Below are positions 34,038-42,656 of a stretch of 64,000 nt of DNA, one piece after another. Every line of letters starts with the position of its first letter. The first letter of the stretch is position 1. The stretch is from Actinophytocola glycyrrhizae (GTDB lineage Bacteria; Actinomycetota; Actinomycetes; Mycobacteriales; Pseudonocardiaceae). Below the pieces are notes generated by a model. It ran no database searches. It was given only the letters and a program-made list of their open reading frames with translations, and was not told the origin of the DNA. The translations under genes and the position numbers were made by a program. Where the stretch lies: the NCBI RefSeq assembly GCF_042653545.1, contig NZ_JBHSIS010000006.1:992001-1056000 (forward strand), read 5' to 3'.

Positions 34038-34808
34038 ATGAGCATCGGCGCCCACATCCACAGCGACGACCCCCTCGGCGCCGCACGGGACCGCAAGGCG
34101 GACGTCGTGCAGTTCTTCCTCGGCGACCCCCAGAGCTGGAAGGCGCAGCCGCCCCACCCACAGGCGGACGCGCTGCGCGAGGCGGGTATCGACGTGTTCG
34201 TCCACTCGCCCTATCCGGTGAACATCGCGTCGACGAACAACCGGATCCGCATCCCGTCCCGAAAGACGGTCACGCAGTACGCCGAGTCGGCGGCGAGGAG
34301 CGGGGCGAAGGGGCTGATCGTGCACGGCGGTCACGTGACGCAGGGCGAGGAACCGGCCGCGGGCCTCGCCAACTGGCGGAAGTTCTTCGAGCGCCAGGCC
34401 GAGGCCGGTGGCTTCCCGCTGCCCGTCCTCATCGAGAACACCGCGGGCGGCGACAACGCCATGGCACGCCGCTTCGACATGCTGGCCCGGCTGTGGGACC
34501 AGGTCGGCGAGTTCGGCGCGGGCTTCTGCCTCGACACCTGCCACGCGTTCGCCGCCGGTGAGGACCTGGTCGGCATCGTCGAGCGGGTCAGGGGCATCAC
34601 CGGCCGCATCGACCTCGTGCACCTCAACAGCTCCCGCGACGAGTTCGGCTCGTCTCGGGACCGGCACGCGAACATCGCGACTGGCATGATCGATGCCGAA
34701 CAGCTCGCCGCCGTCGTGAAGGAGGCAGGCGCGCCCGTGGTGGTGGAGACCCCCGCGGACGGGCAGGCCGACGACATCGCGTTCCTGCGTGAGGCCATGG
34801 GTCGGTGA
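34038..34808 (+). CDS. nfo: Deoxyribonuclease IV (AP endonuclease)
   Basis: This endonuclease IV-type enzyme cleaves DNA at abasic sites during base-excision repair. The 256-residue TIM barrel shows the trinuclear-zinc ligands: SIGAHIHS near the N-terminus, DVFVHSPYPVNIAS, VHGGHVTQG, LIENTAGG, CLDTCHAFAAG, and VHLNSSRDEFGSSRDRHANIATG. The ATG at 34038 was chosen for the conserved start. The stop overlaps the next GTG as GTGA, coupling it to the GT87-like gene. Confidence 0.95.
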   Translation: MSIGAHIHSDDPLGAARDRKADVVQFFLGDPQSWKAQPPHPQADALREAGIDVFVHSPYPVNIASTNNRIRIPSRKTVTQYAESAARSGAKGLIVHGGHVTQGEEPAAGLANWRKFFERQAEAGGFPLPVLIENTAGGDNAMARRFDMLARLWDQVGEFGAGFCLDTCHAFAAGEDLVGIVERVRGITGRIDLVHLNSSRDEFGSSRDRHANIATGMIDAEQLAAVVKEAGAPVVVETPADGQADDIAFLREAMGR

Positions 34809-36262
34809 GTACCGTGCCGGCCGGCGCGGCGGCGCCCGAGTCGCGGCCGGGGTCAGGAGAGGACGAGGTGCCCGAGGAGGTGGGCGCGGCGGCGGACGGT
34901 TCCGCAGGCCGGCCGGGAGCCGGTGCCCGCCTGACCTCGTTCGGCCTGATCGTGCTGACGGTGCTGTGCGGGATCACGCTGGTGCTCGGGTTCGTCAACA
35001 AGGACCGCTGCACGGGCCCCCGGTTCGACGAGTACGGCCGCAGCCAGCCGGACTTCGACAAGCGGCGGTACCAGGACGTCTGCTACTCGGACATCCAGAC
35101 GCTGTGGATCGGCCGGGACATCGACCGGCACGTGTTCCCGTACGTGCACGGCAGCCTCACCGAGGACGGCCAGCCCATCGGCGGTGTCGTCGAGTACCCG
35201 GTGCTGACCGGCGTGTTCATCTGGGCTTCGGCGATCTTCGCGAGCACCGACGCGGACTTCCTGCTGTACTCGGCGCTGCTGCTGGCCCCGTTCGGCCTGG
35301 CCACGGCGTGGCTGCTGGGACGCATGTCCGGGTGGCGTGCCCTGCTGTGGGCGATCAGCCCGCCGCTGGTGCTGTACGCGTTCCACAACTGGGAACTGCC
35401 GGTCGTCCTGTGCGCCACGGCGGCGTTCTACGTGGTGCACAGGGGGTGGGGCAGACGCGGCGCCGACCGTCCCCTGCTGACGCGCGCGACGGTCGCCGCG
35501 GTGCTGCTGGGGCTGGGGTTCGCGTTCAAGGTGTACCCGGCCATCTTCGTGTTGCCGCTGATGCTCTACGTGCTGACCGGCGGCCGGGGCGGCGCGGAGT
35601 CCCCCGGCCGCGCGGGCCCGGACTGGAAGGGCGCGCTGCGCATCGCCGGAGTCGCGCTCGGCACCGCGGTGGCGGTGAACATCCCGTTCATGGTGGCGGG
35701 CTTCGAGGGCTGGCGCGCGTCGTTCACCTTCCAGCTGCTGCGCAAGGCCGACATCACGACGAACTCCATCTGGTTCTGGGGCCTGCGCCCGGACTCCAAC
35801 CCGGACAACGCGCCGGTGCAGGAGCTGATCGGGGTCCTGTCGCCGCTGCTGATGATGATCTCGTTCGTCGTCGCGTGCGGCATCGGCTGGATGCGCTACC
35901 AGCGGGAGGGCACGTATCCGTGGTTGCCGGTGTCCGCGGCGATGCTGTGCGGGTTCCTGCTGCTCCACAAGGTCCACTCGCCGCAGTACACGCTGTGGCT
36001 GATCCCGATGTTCGTGCTGCTGCGGATCAGGTGGGGCTGGATCCTGGCGTACCTGGTGGCCGACCTCGCGATGGGCATCGGCATCTTCCGCTGGTACTAC
36101 GAGATTTTCTACGGCGAGCACGGCGACATCTTCGACGGCTTCTCCGCGCAGGCGGTGATGATCGGCGTGTGGGGCAGGGCAGCGCTGCTCGTCGGCCTGT
36201 TCTGCGCGTTCCTCACGGCGAGGGAGACATTTCGGGACGACCGGGAACGCCTGACAGTCTGA
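34805..36262 (+). CDS. GT87-like (DUF2029) polytopic glycosyltransferase
   Basis: The 485-residue protein has about eleven membrane helices and the traits of GT87/DUF2029 proteins, which are polyprenol-phosphate-sugar-dependent transferases: an extracytoplasmic DRCTGPRFDEYG loop, VVEYPVLTGVFIW and LLHKVHSPQYTLWLIPM. It resembles Rv0051, which in mycobacteria also follows ponA1. A sugar acceptor cannot be named. Its convergent neighbour (36677-38257) is a paralogue. Start GTG overlaps the nfo stop. Confidence 0.87.
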   Translation: MSTVPAGAAAPESRPGSGEDEVPEEVGAAADGSAGRPGAGARLTSFGLIVLTVLCGITLVLGFVNKDRCTGPRFDEYGRSQPDFDKRRYQDVCYSDIQTLWIGRDIDRHVFPYVHGSLTEDGQPIGGVVEYPVLTGVFIWASAIFASTDADFLLYSALLLAPFGLATAWLLGRMSGWRALLWAISPPLVLYAFHNWELPVVLCATAAFYVVHRGWGRRGADRPLLTRATVAAVLLGLGFAFKVYPAIFVLPLMLYVLTGGRGGAESPGRAGPDWKGALRIAGVALGTAVAVNIPFMVAGFEGWRASFTFQLLRKADITTNSIWFWGLRPDSNPDNAPVQELIGVLSPLLMMISFVVACGIGWMRYQREGTYPWLPVSAAMLCGFLLLHKVHSPQYTLWLIPMFVLLRIRWGWILAYLVADLAMGIGIFRWYYEIFYGEHGDIFDGFSAQAVMIGVWGRAALLVGLFCAFLTARETFRDDRERLTV

Positions 36263-36540
36263 GCGTCGGCTTTCGTCCGCGCACGGCGACAACGGAAGGC
36301 CCCCTGAAGCTCCGGACCCGCCGAGTTGTCCACAGGCCCGGTCCCGGCGAGCCCGATCCTGTCGGTGCCCTCCGGTAGCGTGGTTCGAGGGGGCCGGAGG
36401 CCAAGCCCGCCGCCCTGGCACCTGCTCGAAACCCGGGCCCCGCAACGACTTCCGCCCGCCTGACGACGTGGGGGCGCCCTCCGGCCCCCGGTTGCCGGCG
36501 TACGCGCGACCACCGACGTTCCCGGCCGTCGCGGACCGAG

Positions 36541-36568
36541 TTGTCCACAGGCTGGGCAGTTGTCCACA
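36541..36568 (+). promoter_or_regulatory. Pair of exact DnaA boxes
   Basis: TTGTCCACA occurs at 36541-36549 and 36560-36568, 19 bases apart and in the same orientation, with a third copy at 36326-36334. The same 19-base spacing occurs at 58560/58579. Confidence 0.6.
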
Positions 36569-36598
36569 GCGGGCGAGCCCCGCAGGGGCAGCCAAATG

Positions 36599-36650
36599 CC
36601 GTGAATGGGCCGTTCAGGGCGCTCAGCGTCCTGAACGCGCCTTTCAGGGC
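36599..36650. repeat. Palindromic 30-nt-period repeats, locus 2
   Basis: Two units (GTGAA...TTCAGGG and CCTGAA...TTCAGG) start 30 bases apart (36599, 36629), joined by a CGCTCAGCG linker, the same unit and linker as at 13.5 and 59.0 kb. Confidence 0.75.
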
Positions 36651-36676
36651 ATTGCCACGCCAAAGCCCGGGCCCCC

Positions 36677-38257
36677 TCACGCCGGTTCCGGGACTTCCTC
36701 CTCGGTCCTGCGGCGACGGCCCTTCATGACGACCCGGTCCGGGGCGCCGTCCAGCACCCCGCCCGCCGGGTCGTCGTCGCCCGCGGCCCTGACCAGGTCG
36801 CGGGCCGGGTGGTAGATCTCGTGGATGACGAGGGCGCACAGGCCGAGCACCACGAGGTCGCGGAGCACCACGAACGACAGGAACCAGTCGATCGGCAGGC
36901 CCTTCTTGTCGTCGCCGAGGTAGAACATCATCCGGGGCGCCCAGACCAGGGCGTCGACGGTCATCCACGCGAGCAGCAGGCGCCATCTCGGGATCGCGAG
37001 CACCGCCAGCGGGACCAGCCACAGCGAGTACTGCGGGCTCCACACCTTGTTGGTCACCAGGAACGCCGCCACCACGAGGAACGCCAGCTGCGCCACCCTC
37101 GGCCTGGTCGGGGCGTGCAGTGCGATGAACGCGACGCCAGCGCAGCACAACAGGAACAGGGCCGCGGTCACGATGTTGAGGACCGTCGGGGTCTCGCCGA
37201 ACGCCAGCGGGCCGTCGAAGCCCTGCCAGCCGGTGAACTGGGCGACCACGTTGTACAGCGAGTCCGGGTCGGCGCCGCGGAGGCTGTTGCGGTGGAAGAA
37301 CTCCCACCAGCCCCTCGGGTAGAGCAGGGCGATGGGCAGGTTCACCACCGCCCACGTCACCAGCGCGGCGAGCACCGTCGTCGTGAACGCCCGCATCCTG
37401 CCAGCCCGGACACAGAGCACCAGCAGCGCGCCGAGCAGGAACAGGGGATACAGCTTCACCGCGCCGCCGATGCCCAGCAGGACCCCTGCCAGGAGCGGGC
37501 GTTTTCGTGCCCATGCGAGCAGGGCCGTGGCCGCGCACGCGGTGGCCAGGGTGTCGAAGTTGGTGAACGCGTGCACCATGACCAGGGGCGACGCGGCGAC
37601 CAGCACCGCGTCCCACGGGCGGCGGCGGGCGGTTCTGGTGACCGCCCAGATCGTCACCAGCCACGCCAGCGCCAGCCAGAAGGCGGAGATGTCGAAGAAC
37701 ACGGTGACGGCCAGGCCGGTCGGCAGCCAGCCGGACTCGGCGACCCTCAGCCAGCCGTCGGTCAGCTTGGCGTTCACCCACTGGAAGAGGCCGGTCAGCA
37801 CCGGGTACTCCATCCAGCGCTGGTGCTCGGTCGGCTTGCCCGCGTCGTCGTACCAGCTGGTCCGGTACGGGAAGCCGCCCTTGTCCAGCTGTTCCGCGGA
37901 GTACAGCGGGACGATGTCCGAGTAGCACATGGCGGTGAACGGGCGGTTCGACCGCCAGTCCAGCTCCAGTTGCTTGGTTTCCTCGTTGTAGTACTGCTGC
38001 ACGCACGCGGCCTTGCCGAACCAGCCGATGGTCAGTGCGATCACGGCGATCAGCAGCGCCACCCGCAGCGGTGTCCAGAACCAGTGGCGGCCGATCGCGG
38101 CGTGCGCGCCGAGTGGGCCGCCGATCGGTGCGCTGCCCGCCCGTGCCAGCGGTTCGGTCCACGTCGGGATCACGCGGTCCGCCGGGCGCAGCGTCGCGGT
38201 GTCGCTGACCTCGGCGGCGCCGTCCGCCGCGTCGTCTGGCTCCCTTTCGCCTGGCAC
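36677..38257 (-). CDS. GT87-like (DUF2029) polytopic glycosyltransferase
   Basis: The 526-residue protein is a paralogue of the 34805-36262 product. It shares the layout: an N-terminal cytoplasmic stretch, a first helix, an extracytoplasmic CYSDIVPLY loop, WMEYPVLTGLFQWV, and VWSPQYSLWLVPLAVLA near the end. It has about eleven membrane helices and a basic C-terminal tail. It starts at a GTG (38257), 92 bases after the penicillin-binding protein, the position of Rv0051 relative to ponA1. A polyprenol-phosphate-linked sugar transferase role at the cell envelope is the family expectation. Confidence 0.87.
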   Translation of the reverse strand: MPGEREPDDAADGAAEVSDTATLRPADRVIPTWTEPLARAGSAPIGGPLGAHAAIGRHWFWTPLRVALLIAVIALTIGWFGKAACVQQYYNEETKQLELDWRSNRPFTAMCYSDIVPLYSAEQLDKGGFPYRTSWYDDAGKPTEHQRWMEYPVLTGLFQWVNAKLTDGWLRVAESGWLPTGLAVTVFFDISAFWLALAWLVTIWAVTRTARRRPWDAVLVAASPLVMVHAFTNFDTLATACAATALLAWARKRPLLAGVLLGIGGAVKLYPLFLLGALLVLCVRAGRMRAFTTTVLAALVTWAVVNLPIALLYPRGWWEFFHRNSLRGADPDSLYNVVAQFTGWQGFDGPLAFGETPTVLNIVTAALFLLCCAGVAFIALHAPTRPRVAQLAFLVVAAFLVTNKVWSPQYSLWLVPLAVLAIPRWRLLLAWMTVDALVWAPRMMFYLGDDKKGLPIDWFLSFVVLRDLVVLGLCALVIHEIYHPARDLVRAAGDDDPAGGVLDGAPDRVVMKGRRRRTEEEVPEPA

Positions 38258-38349
38258 GGCCGCGATGCTACGGGGCCCGGTGATCGTCCGGCCGTGCGCC
38301 TCTCCCCGGAAACGGACAGAGGCCCCGCTCGGGGGCCTCTGTCAGCTTG

Positions 38350-41238
38350 TCAGTTGTCGCCCGGTGGTCGGCCGAACGTCGGGAGGGGCGGCCCGCCCGG
38401 CTCATCGGTGTCCGACGTGTCGGTCGTGGTTTCCGTTTCGGTTTCCGACGACTCGGTCGTCGGGCTGCTCGGCGTGTTGGTCTTCGTCTTGGTCTTCGAC
38501 GGCGGCTTGTCCGAAGAGCGCTGGTTGCCCCGGTCGCCGTCCCGGTCGTCGTCGTCGGACTTCTCGCCCTCCGACGCGGTCTTGCCGATCGGCTCGTACT
38601 TGCCGAACGTCATCTTGTCGGCCTTCTCGAGCCAGCTGTTCATGAACGCCTGCCAGATCTCCCCCGGGAGACCGGAGCCATAGATGATCGCGCCGTTCTT
38701 GTCCTTCAGCGGCACCTGTTTCCGGTTCTCCTCGGCGGCGAGGGACACCGCGACCGAGATCTGCGGGGTGTAGCCCACCATCCAGGCCTTGGCGTTGTCC
38801 TCGGTGTCGCGGTACTGGTGCGTGCCGGTCTTGCCCGCGCACGGGCGGTTGTCGTCGCACCCGATGTCGGAGTACTCCGGGATCGGCAGCAGCGACTCGG
38901 TCACGTTCCGCGCGATCTGCCGGTTGCGCTCGGGGTTGCCCGCGTCGAACGCGAGCTGGCCGTCGATCGTCTTCTGGTCGGGCCGCCACACCGTCTCGCC
39001 CTCCGGCCCGAGGATCGCCTTGATCAGGTGCGGCTTGTGGTAGATGCCGCCGGAGGCGAACGTCGCGTACGCCGACGCCATCTCGTAGGTGCTGACTTGC
39101 GTCTTGCCGCCGCCGATGGAGATGTTGGCGTCCGGGTTCCCGCCGCCCTCCGGCATGAGCGGTGAGGTGATGCCCGCCTTGCGCGCGGCCTCGGCCACGT
39201 TCTTCGTGCCGACCTCGTTCAGCGCGATGTCGTAGAACACCGTGTTGATCGACTTCTTCATCGCCAGCGCGACCGTGCAGTTCTCGCCGCAGGAGGCGCC
39301 GCTGGCGTTGCGGACCTTGCGGCCGCCCAGGATCCGGTCGGTCCGCCCGTCGTAGGTCTCGCCGAGCCCCTTGCCCTTCTCGAGCAACGCGACCAGGTCG
39401 AACGGCTTGAACGACGAGCCGGGCTCCTGCGGTACCTTCGCCCAGTCGAGACCGTTGCCGTCCTTGCCGCCGTAGTAGGCGAGCACCTCGCCGTTCTTCG
39501 GGTCGACCACCACCATGCCGGGGAACAGGTTCGCGGGCTCGCCGTCCAGGGTGTCCTGGATGGCCGCCTCCGCGGTGGCCTGCGCGCCCTTGTGGATCGT
39601 GGTCTGGATACGGTAACCCTTCCGCCGCAACGTCTCCAGCGGGTAGCCGGCCGCCTCGGCCTCCTTGAGCACGGCCGTCTGGATGTGCGCGGCGGGGCCG
39701 GTCGCGGCGTCCGGACGGGCCTCGTCCTTGGGCCGGAGGGCGTCACCGGGGAACGTCGCGGCCTTGTGCTCCTCCGCGGTGATCCAGCCCTTGTCCAGCA
39801 TCTGGCCCATCACGAACTTCCAGCGGCGCTCCATGTAGGCCATGTCGTCGTCCATGCCGGGAAGCTGGATCATGCCCGCGAGCAGGGCCGCCTCGGACGC
39901 GGTCAGCTCGTCGAGCTCCTTGTCGTAGTACGCCTCGGCCGCGGCCACGATGCCGTTGGCGCTGCGGCCGAAGTAGATCGTGTTCAGGTAGGAGGTGAGG
40001 ATCTGTTCCTTGGTGTAGGTGTTGTTCATCTTGTAGGCCTTGACGACCTCGACGGCCTTGCGGGAGTAGCTCGCGTCGTCGTCGCCGGTGGCCTTCTTGA
40101 TGTACTGCTGGGTGATCGTGGAGCCACCGCCGGTGCCCGCGGTGACCTGGTTCCAGCCCGCGCGCAGCACACCGGTGATGTCGAAGCCGGGGTTGGTCTC
40201 GAAGTCGGCGTCCTCGGCCGCGTACACGGCGTGCTTGACCACGTCGGGCAGTTGCTCGTAGGTCACCATCTGCCGGGTGCCGGTCGCGGGCACGATCTGC
40301 GACAGCGTCTCGCCCTGCGAGTAGTTCAGCGTCACGACCTGGCCCTGGCTGTCCGCGACGGCCCGCGCGTCGGGGACCTCGACCACCTGGTAGGCGACGA
40401 AGAACGCGACGATCGGACCGATGATCATCAGCGCGGTCATCACGTACGCCGTGCGCCGCACCCGGCGCCAGATCTTCTTGCGCCGCCGCCTGCGGTCGTC
40501 GGCGCCGAGCGGCCGGTCCTCGTCCTCGTCGTCGTAGTAGAGGTCCGGGTCGTCGTTGAGGTCCTCGTCGTAGTCCGGCTCGCGGTGCGTGAGCAGCTGT
40601 GGCTCGGGGCCGGTGCCGCGGTGCACGGGCGGCAGCAGCTCGGTCGGGCCCTCCGCTTCGGGGCCTGCCGGAGCACCGGGGCGCGGCGGGCCCGCGGGCC
40701 GCGGCCGCACGACGCGGGTGGCCGGGCCTGCCGGCGGGCGGGCGCCGTTCGGGCCGGGGGCACCGTTCGGGAAGCCCGCGCCCGGCGGTGGCGTGTGCGG
40801 GCCACCCGGCCTGCGGGCGCCGGGGGCGCCAGGGTCACCGCTGGGCCACACCGGTCCCGAAGAACGCGGGGCCGGGCGCGGCGGTGCGGGACGCGGCGGG
40901 GCGGCGGGCGGCGGCTCGGCGTCGGGCCAGCGGCGGTCGCCCGCGTCGGCGTCCGGCCAGCGGTGACCGTTCGCGCCGCTGTCGGCGGCCTCGTGGCGGG
41001 GCCTGCCGTTGCTCGCGGCCTCGTGGCGGCCGTGCCCGTTCGGGTGCCCGCCGCGGCCGTGCCCGTTCGCGGGCCGGCCTGCTGGCTCGTCGTCGTCCTC
41101 CCACAGGGGGCTCCAGAAGCCGGTGCGCTCCTGGGACTCCTCCTGTCCGGCCCTGCCGGACGCGCGCGGGTCCGGATCGTCACCAGTCGGCCATGCCGGG
41201 CCGCTCTCGCGGTACCGGTGGTTGCGATGGTCGTTCAC
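38350..41238 (-). CDS. ponA: Class A penicillin-binding protein (PonA1-like)
   Basis: This bifunctional enzyme polymerises and crosslinks peptidoglycan. The 962-residue protein has a 300-residue cytoplasmic Pro/Gly/Asp-rich region, one membrane helix (AYVMTALMIIGPIVAFFVAY), a GT51 domain with the catalytic Glu in AAEDADFETNPGFD, and a transpeptidase domain with SSFKP (S-x-x-K), the SIN motif (KSINTVFY) and KTGT. The C-terminus is an Asp/Ser/Thr-rich tail. The GTG at 41238 has GGGAGG nine bases upstream. An Rv0050-like position next to DUF5318 and the Rv0051-like gene supports ponA1. Confidence 0.96.
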   Translation of the reverse strand: MNDHRNHRYRESGPAWPTGDDPDPRASGRAGQEESQERTGFWSPLWEDDDEPAGRPANGHGRGGHPNGHGRHEAASNGRPRHEAADSGANGHRWPDADAGDRRWPDAEPPPAAPPRPAPPRPAPRSSGPVWPSGDPGAPGARRPGGPHTPPPGAGFPNGAPGPNGARPPAGPATRVVRPRPAGPPRPGAPAGPEAEGPTELLPPVHRGTGPEPQLLTHREPDYDEDLNDDPDLYYDDEDEDRPLGADDRRRRRKKIWRRVRRTAYVMTALMIIGPIVAFFVAYQVVEVPDARAVADSQGQVVTLNYSQGETLSQIVPATGTRQMVTYEQLPDVVKHAVYAAEDADFETNPGFDITGVLRAGWNQVTAGTGGGSTITQQYIKKATGDDDASYSRKAVEVVKAYKMNNTYTKEQILTSYLNTIYFGRSANGIVAAAEAYYDKELDELTASEAALLAGMIQLPGMDDDMAYMERRWKFVMGQMLDKGWITAEEHKAATFPGDALRPKDEARPDAATGPAAHIQTAVLKEAEAAGYPLETLRRKGYRIQTTIHKGAQATAEAAIQDTLDGEPANLFPGMVVVDPKNGEVLAYYGGKDGNGLDWAKVPQEPGSSFKPFDLVALLEKGKGLGETYDGRTDRILGGRKVRNASGASCGENCTVALAMKKSINTVFYDIALNEVGTKNVAEAARKAGITSPLMPEGGGNPDANISIGGGKTQVSTYEMASAYATFASGGIYHKPHLIKAILGPEGETVWRPDQKTIDGQLAFDAGNPERNRQIARNVTESLLPIPEYSDIGCDDNRPCAGKTGTHQYRDTEDNAKAWMVGYTPQISVAVSLAAEENRKQVPLKDKNGAIIYGSGLPGEIWQAFMNSWLEKADKMTFGKYEPIGKTASEGEKSDDDDRDGDRGNQRSSDKPPSKTKTKTNTPSSPTTESSETETETTTDTSDTDEPGGPPLPTFGRPPGDN

Positions 41239-41320
41239 GTGAACAGGCCTCCCAGAGCAGCGCATGGCAGCGTGCGCCGCATGGCGGTAATCGGCGGCTG
41301 AGCAGGCAGAACCGTCGGTT

Positions 41321-41725
41321 TCACTCCGCCGCTGTCCTCCTCCGTGGCTTACGGGTGTCGAGTCCACCCGTCCCCAGGACGTATGACTGCACCAGGTGGT
41401 TCCATCCACAGGTGCGGCAGACCTCGACGGCGTACACAGTGAACTCGGTGAACAGCGCCGCCATCCGCACGAGTTCCTCCGGCGCGCGCGCCGAGCCCGA
41501 CGCGTGCTTGAGCTCGTCACCGTAGACCCAGGACACCTTCGTCACCGGCTCCTTGCGGCAGACCGGGCAGGTCACGTCACTGGGTTCACCGTGGAACTTG
41601 GCGGCGCGCAGCAGGTACGGGTTCGCGTCGCACACGTCCATCGTGCCGACACGACCGGAGTGCACCTCCGCGAGCAGCGCCTTGCGCTGCAACGCGTAGT
41701 CGACCACCTGCCGCTGTGTACGCAC
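41321..41725 (-). CDS. DUF5318 zinc-finger-like protein
   Basis: The 134-residue protein is the homologue of Rv0049 and is conserved next to ponA1. It begins RTQRQVVDYALQRKALLAEV and has two Cys pairs, TCPVCRKE and VCRTCGWNHL, suggesting a zinc site. The GTG at 41725 matches the family start; an upstream ATG at 41761 would add twelve residues. Function is unknown. The penicillin-binding protein gene follows 82 bases downstream on the same strand. Confidence 0.9.
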   Translation of the reverse strand: MRTQRQVVDYALQRKALLAEVHSGRVGTMDVCDANPYLLRAAKFHGEPSDVTCPVCRKEPVTKVSWVYGDELKHASGSARAPEELVRMAALFTEFTVYAVEVCRTCGWNHLVQSYVLGTGGLDTRKPRRRTAAE

Positions 41726-41934
41726 GGGGCACAGCCTACGCGGCACCGTTATCACGTCCATGCGCTGATTGGCACACGGCGCGCGGTGCCGTCGCCACTC
41801 TGCGTTGAAGAAGAGACGTGGTCACCGTTTGTCAACGGCCGTGACCTGCGGTTGCGCTGTGACCGAACCGAGACGCCACCGTGTCCTGAGAAGGCGTGAT
41901 CACTGCCACGTCCACCTCTGGGATACCACTCTGA

Positions 41935-41951
41935 TGTATCGGAGCGATATA
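41935..41951. promoter_or_regulatory. Palindrome upstream of PadR gene
   Basis: TATCG-GAG-CGATA (41937-41949) with flanking T/A (41935/41951) lies about 40 bases before the PadR start. It is a candidate autoregulatory operator. Confidence 0.45.
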
Positions 41952-41990
41952 GTGAGCCAGTAGGTCAGTGCACACGAAAGGGGGCCCGCG

Positions 41991-42563
41991 ATGCTGGAGT
42001 TCGCGATCCTCGGCTTGTTGCACGAGGCCCCCATGCACGGCTATGAGCTGCGTAAACGGCTGTTCGACATGCTCGGCACGCTCCGCGCGTTCTCCTACGG
42101 CTCGCTCTACCCGACGTTGCGCAGGCTGCTGAAGGCCGGCCTGATCGTCGAGGACGACGGCCAGCGGGAACCAGAGGACGAACGCGCCGCCCGCTCGTGG
42201 GGCAAACGCGCCAAGCGGGTCTACAAGCTCACCGCCGAAGGCAAGGAGCGCTTCGCCGAGATGCTCGCCGACGTGGGCCCCCAGGCCTACGACGACGAGG
42301 GGTTCGGCGTGCACATGGCGTTCTTCTCCCGCACGCCTGCCGAGGTGCGGATGCGCATCCTCGAAGGCCGCAGGCGCCGGGTGGAGGAACGCCGCGAAGG
42401 GCTGCGCTCCTCGGTGTCGCGGGCCGGTGAGCAGATCGACCGCTACACCAGGGAGCTCCACCGGCTCGGGCTCGAACACAGCGAGCGGGAGGTCCGCTGG
42501 CTCAACGAGCTGATCGCGACCGAGCAGCGGGAACACAGGGAACGGCAGGACGGCGTCGAGTGA
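41991..42563 (+). CDS. PadR-family transcriptional regulator
   Basis: The 190-residue protein has the PadR winged helix (MLEFAILGLLHEAPMHGYELRKRL, SYGSLYPTLRRLLKAGLI), then a C-terminal helical dimerisation domain rich in Arg/Glu. It lies between DUF5318/ponA and ino1, the order Rv0049-Rv0047c-Rv0046c, so it probably regulates the neighbouring envelope or inositol genes. The signal is unknown. A palindrome (41935-41951) precedes it. Confidence 0.93.
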   Translation: MLEFAILGLLHEAPMHGYELRKRLFDMLGTLRAFSYGSLYPTLRRLLKAGLIVEDDGQREPEDERAARSWGKRAKRVYKLTAEGKERFAEMLADVGPQAYDDEGFGVHMAFFSRTPAEVRMRILEGRRRRVEERREGLRSSVSRAGEQIDRYTRELHRLGLEHSEREVRWLNELIATEQREHRERQDGVE

Positions 42564-42656
42564 CAGCGCTGGACACCGGCAGGTCAGTGCGGATCTGCGA
42601 CTTCGGACCACCGCGACTCGGGAGTCGTGGTTCACACAGGGAGAAGGAGAACCGGC

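Larger units (their letters stand above)
36263..36676. other. Convergent gap with DnaA boxes and palindromes
   Basis: This 414-base gap between two convergent GT87-like genes has no credible coding region. It contains three exact TTGTCCACA boxes (36326-36334, 36541-36549 and 36560-36568) and the palindrome pair at 36599-36650. Confidence 0.7.

Noticed and set aside
41232..41243. parS-like palindrome GTTCACGTGAAC
   Set aside because: It matches only the inner ten bases of the parS consensus (TGTTTCACGTGAAACA) and overlaps the ponA start codon; a chance match is plausible.
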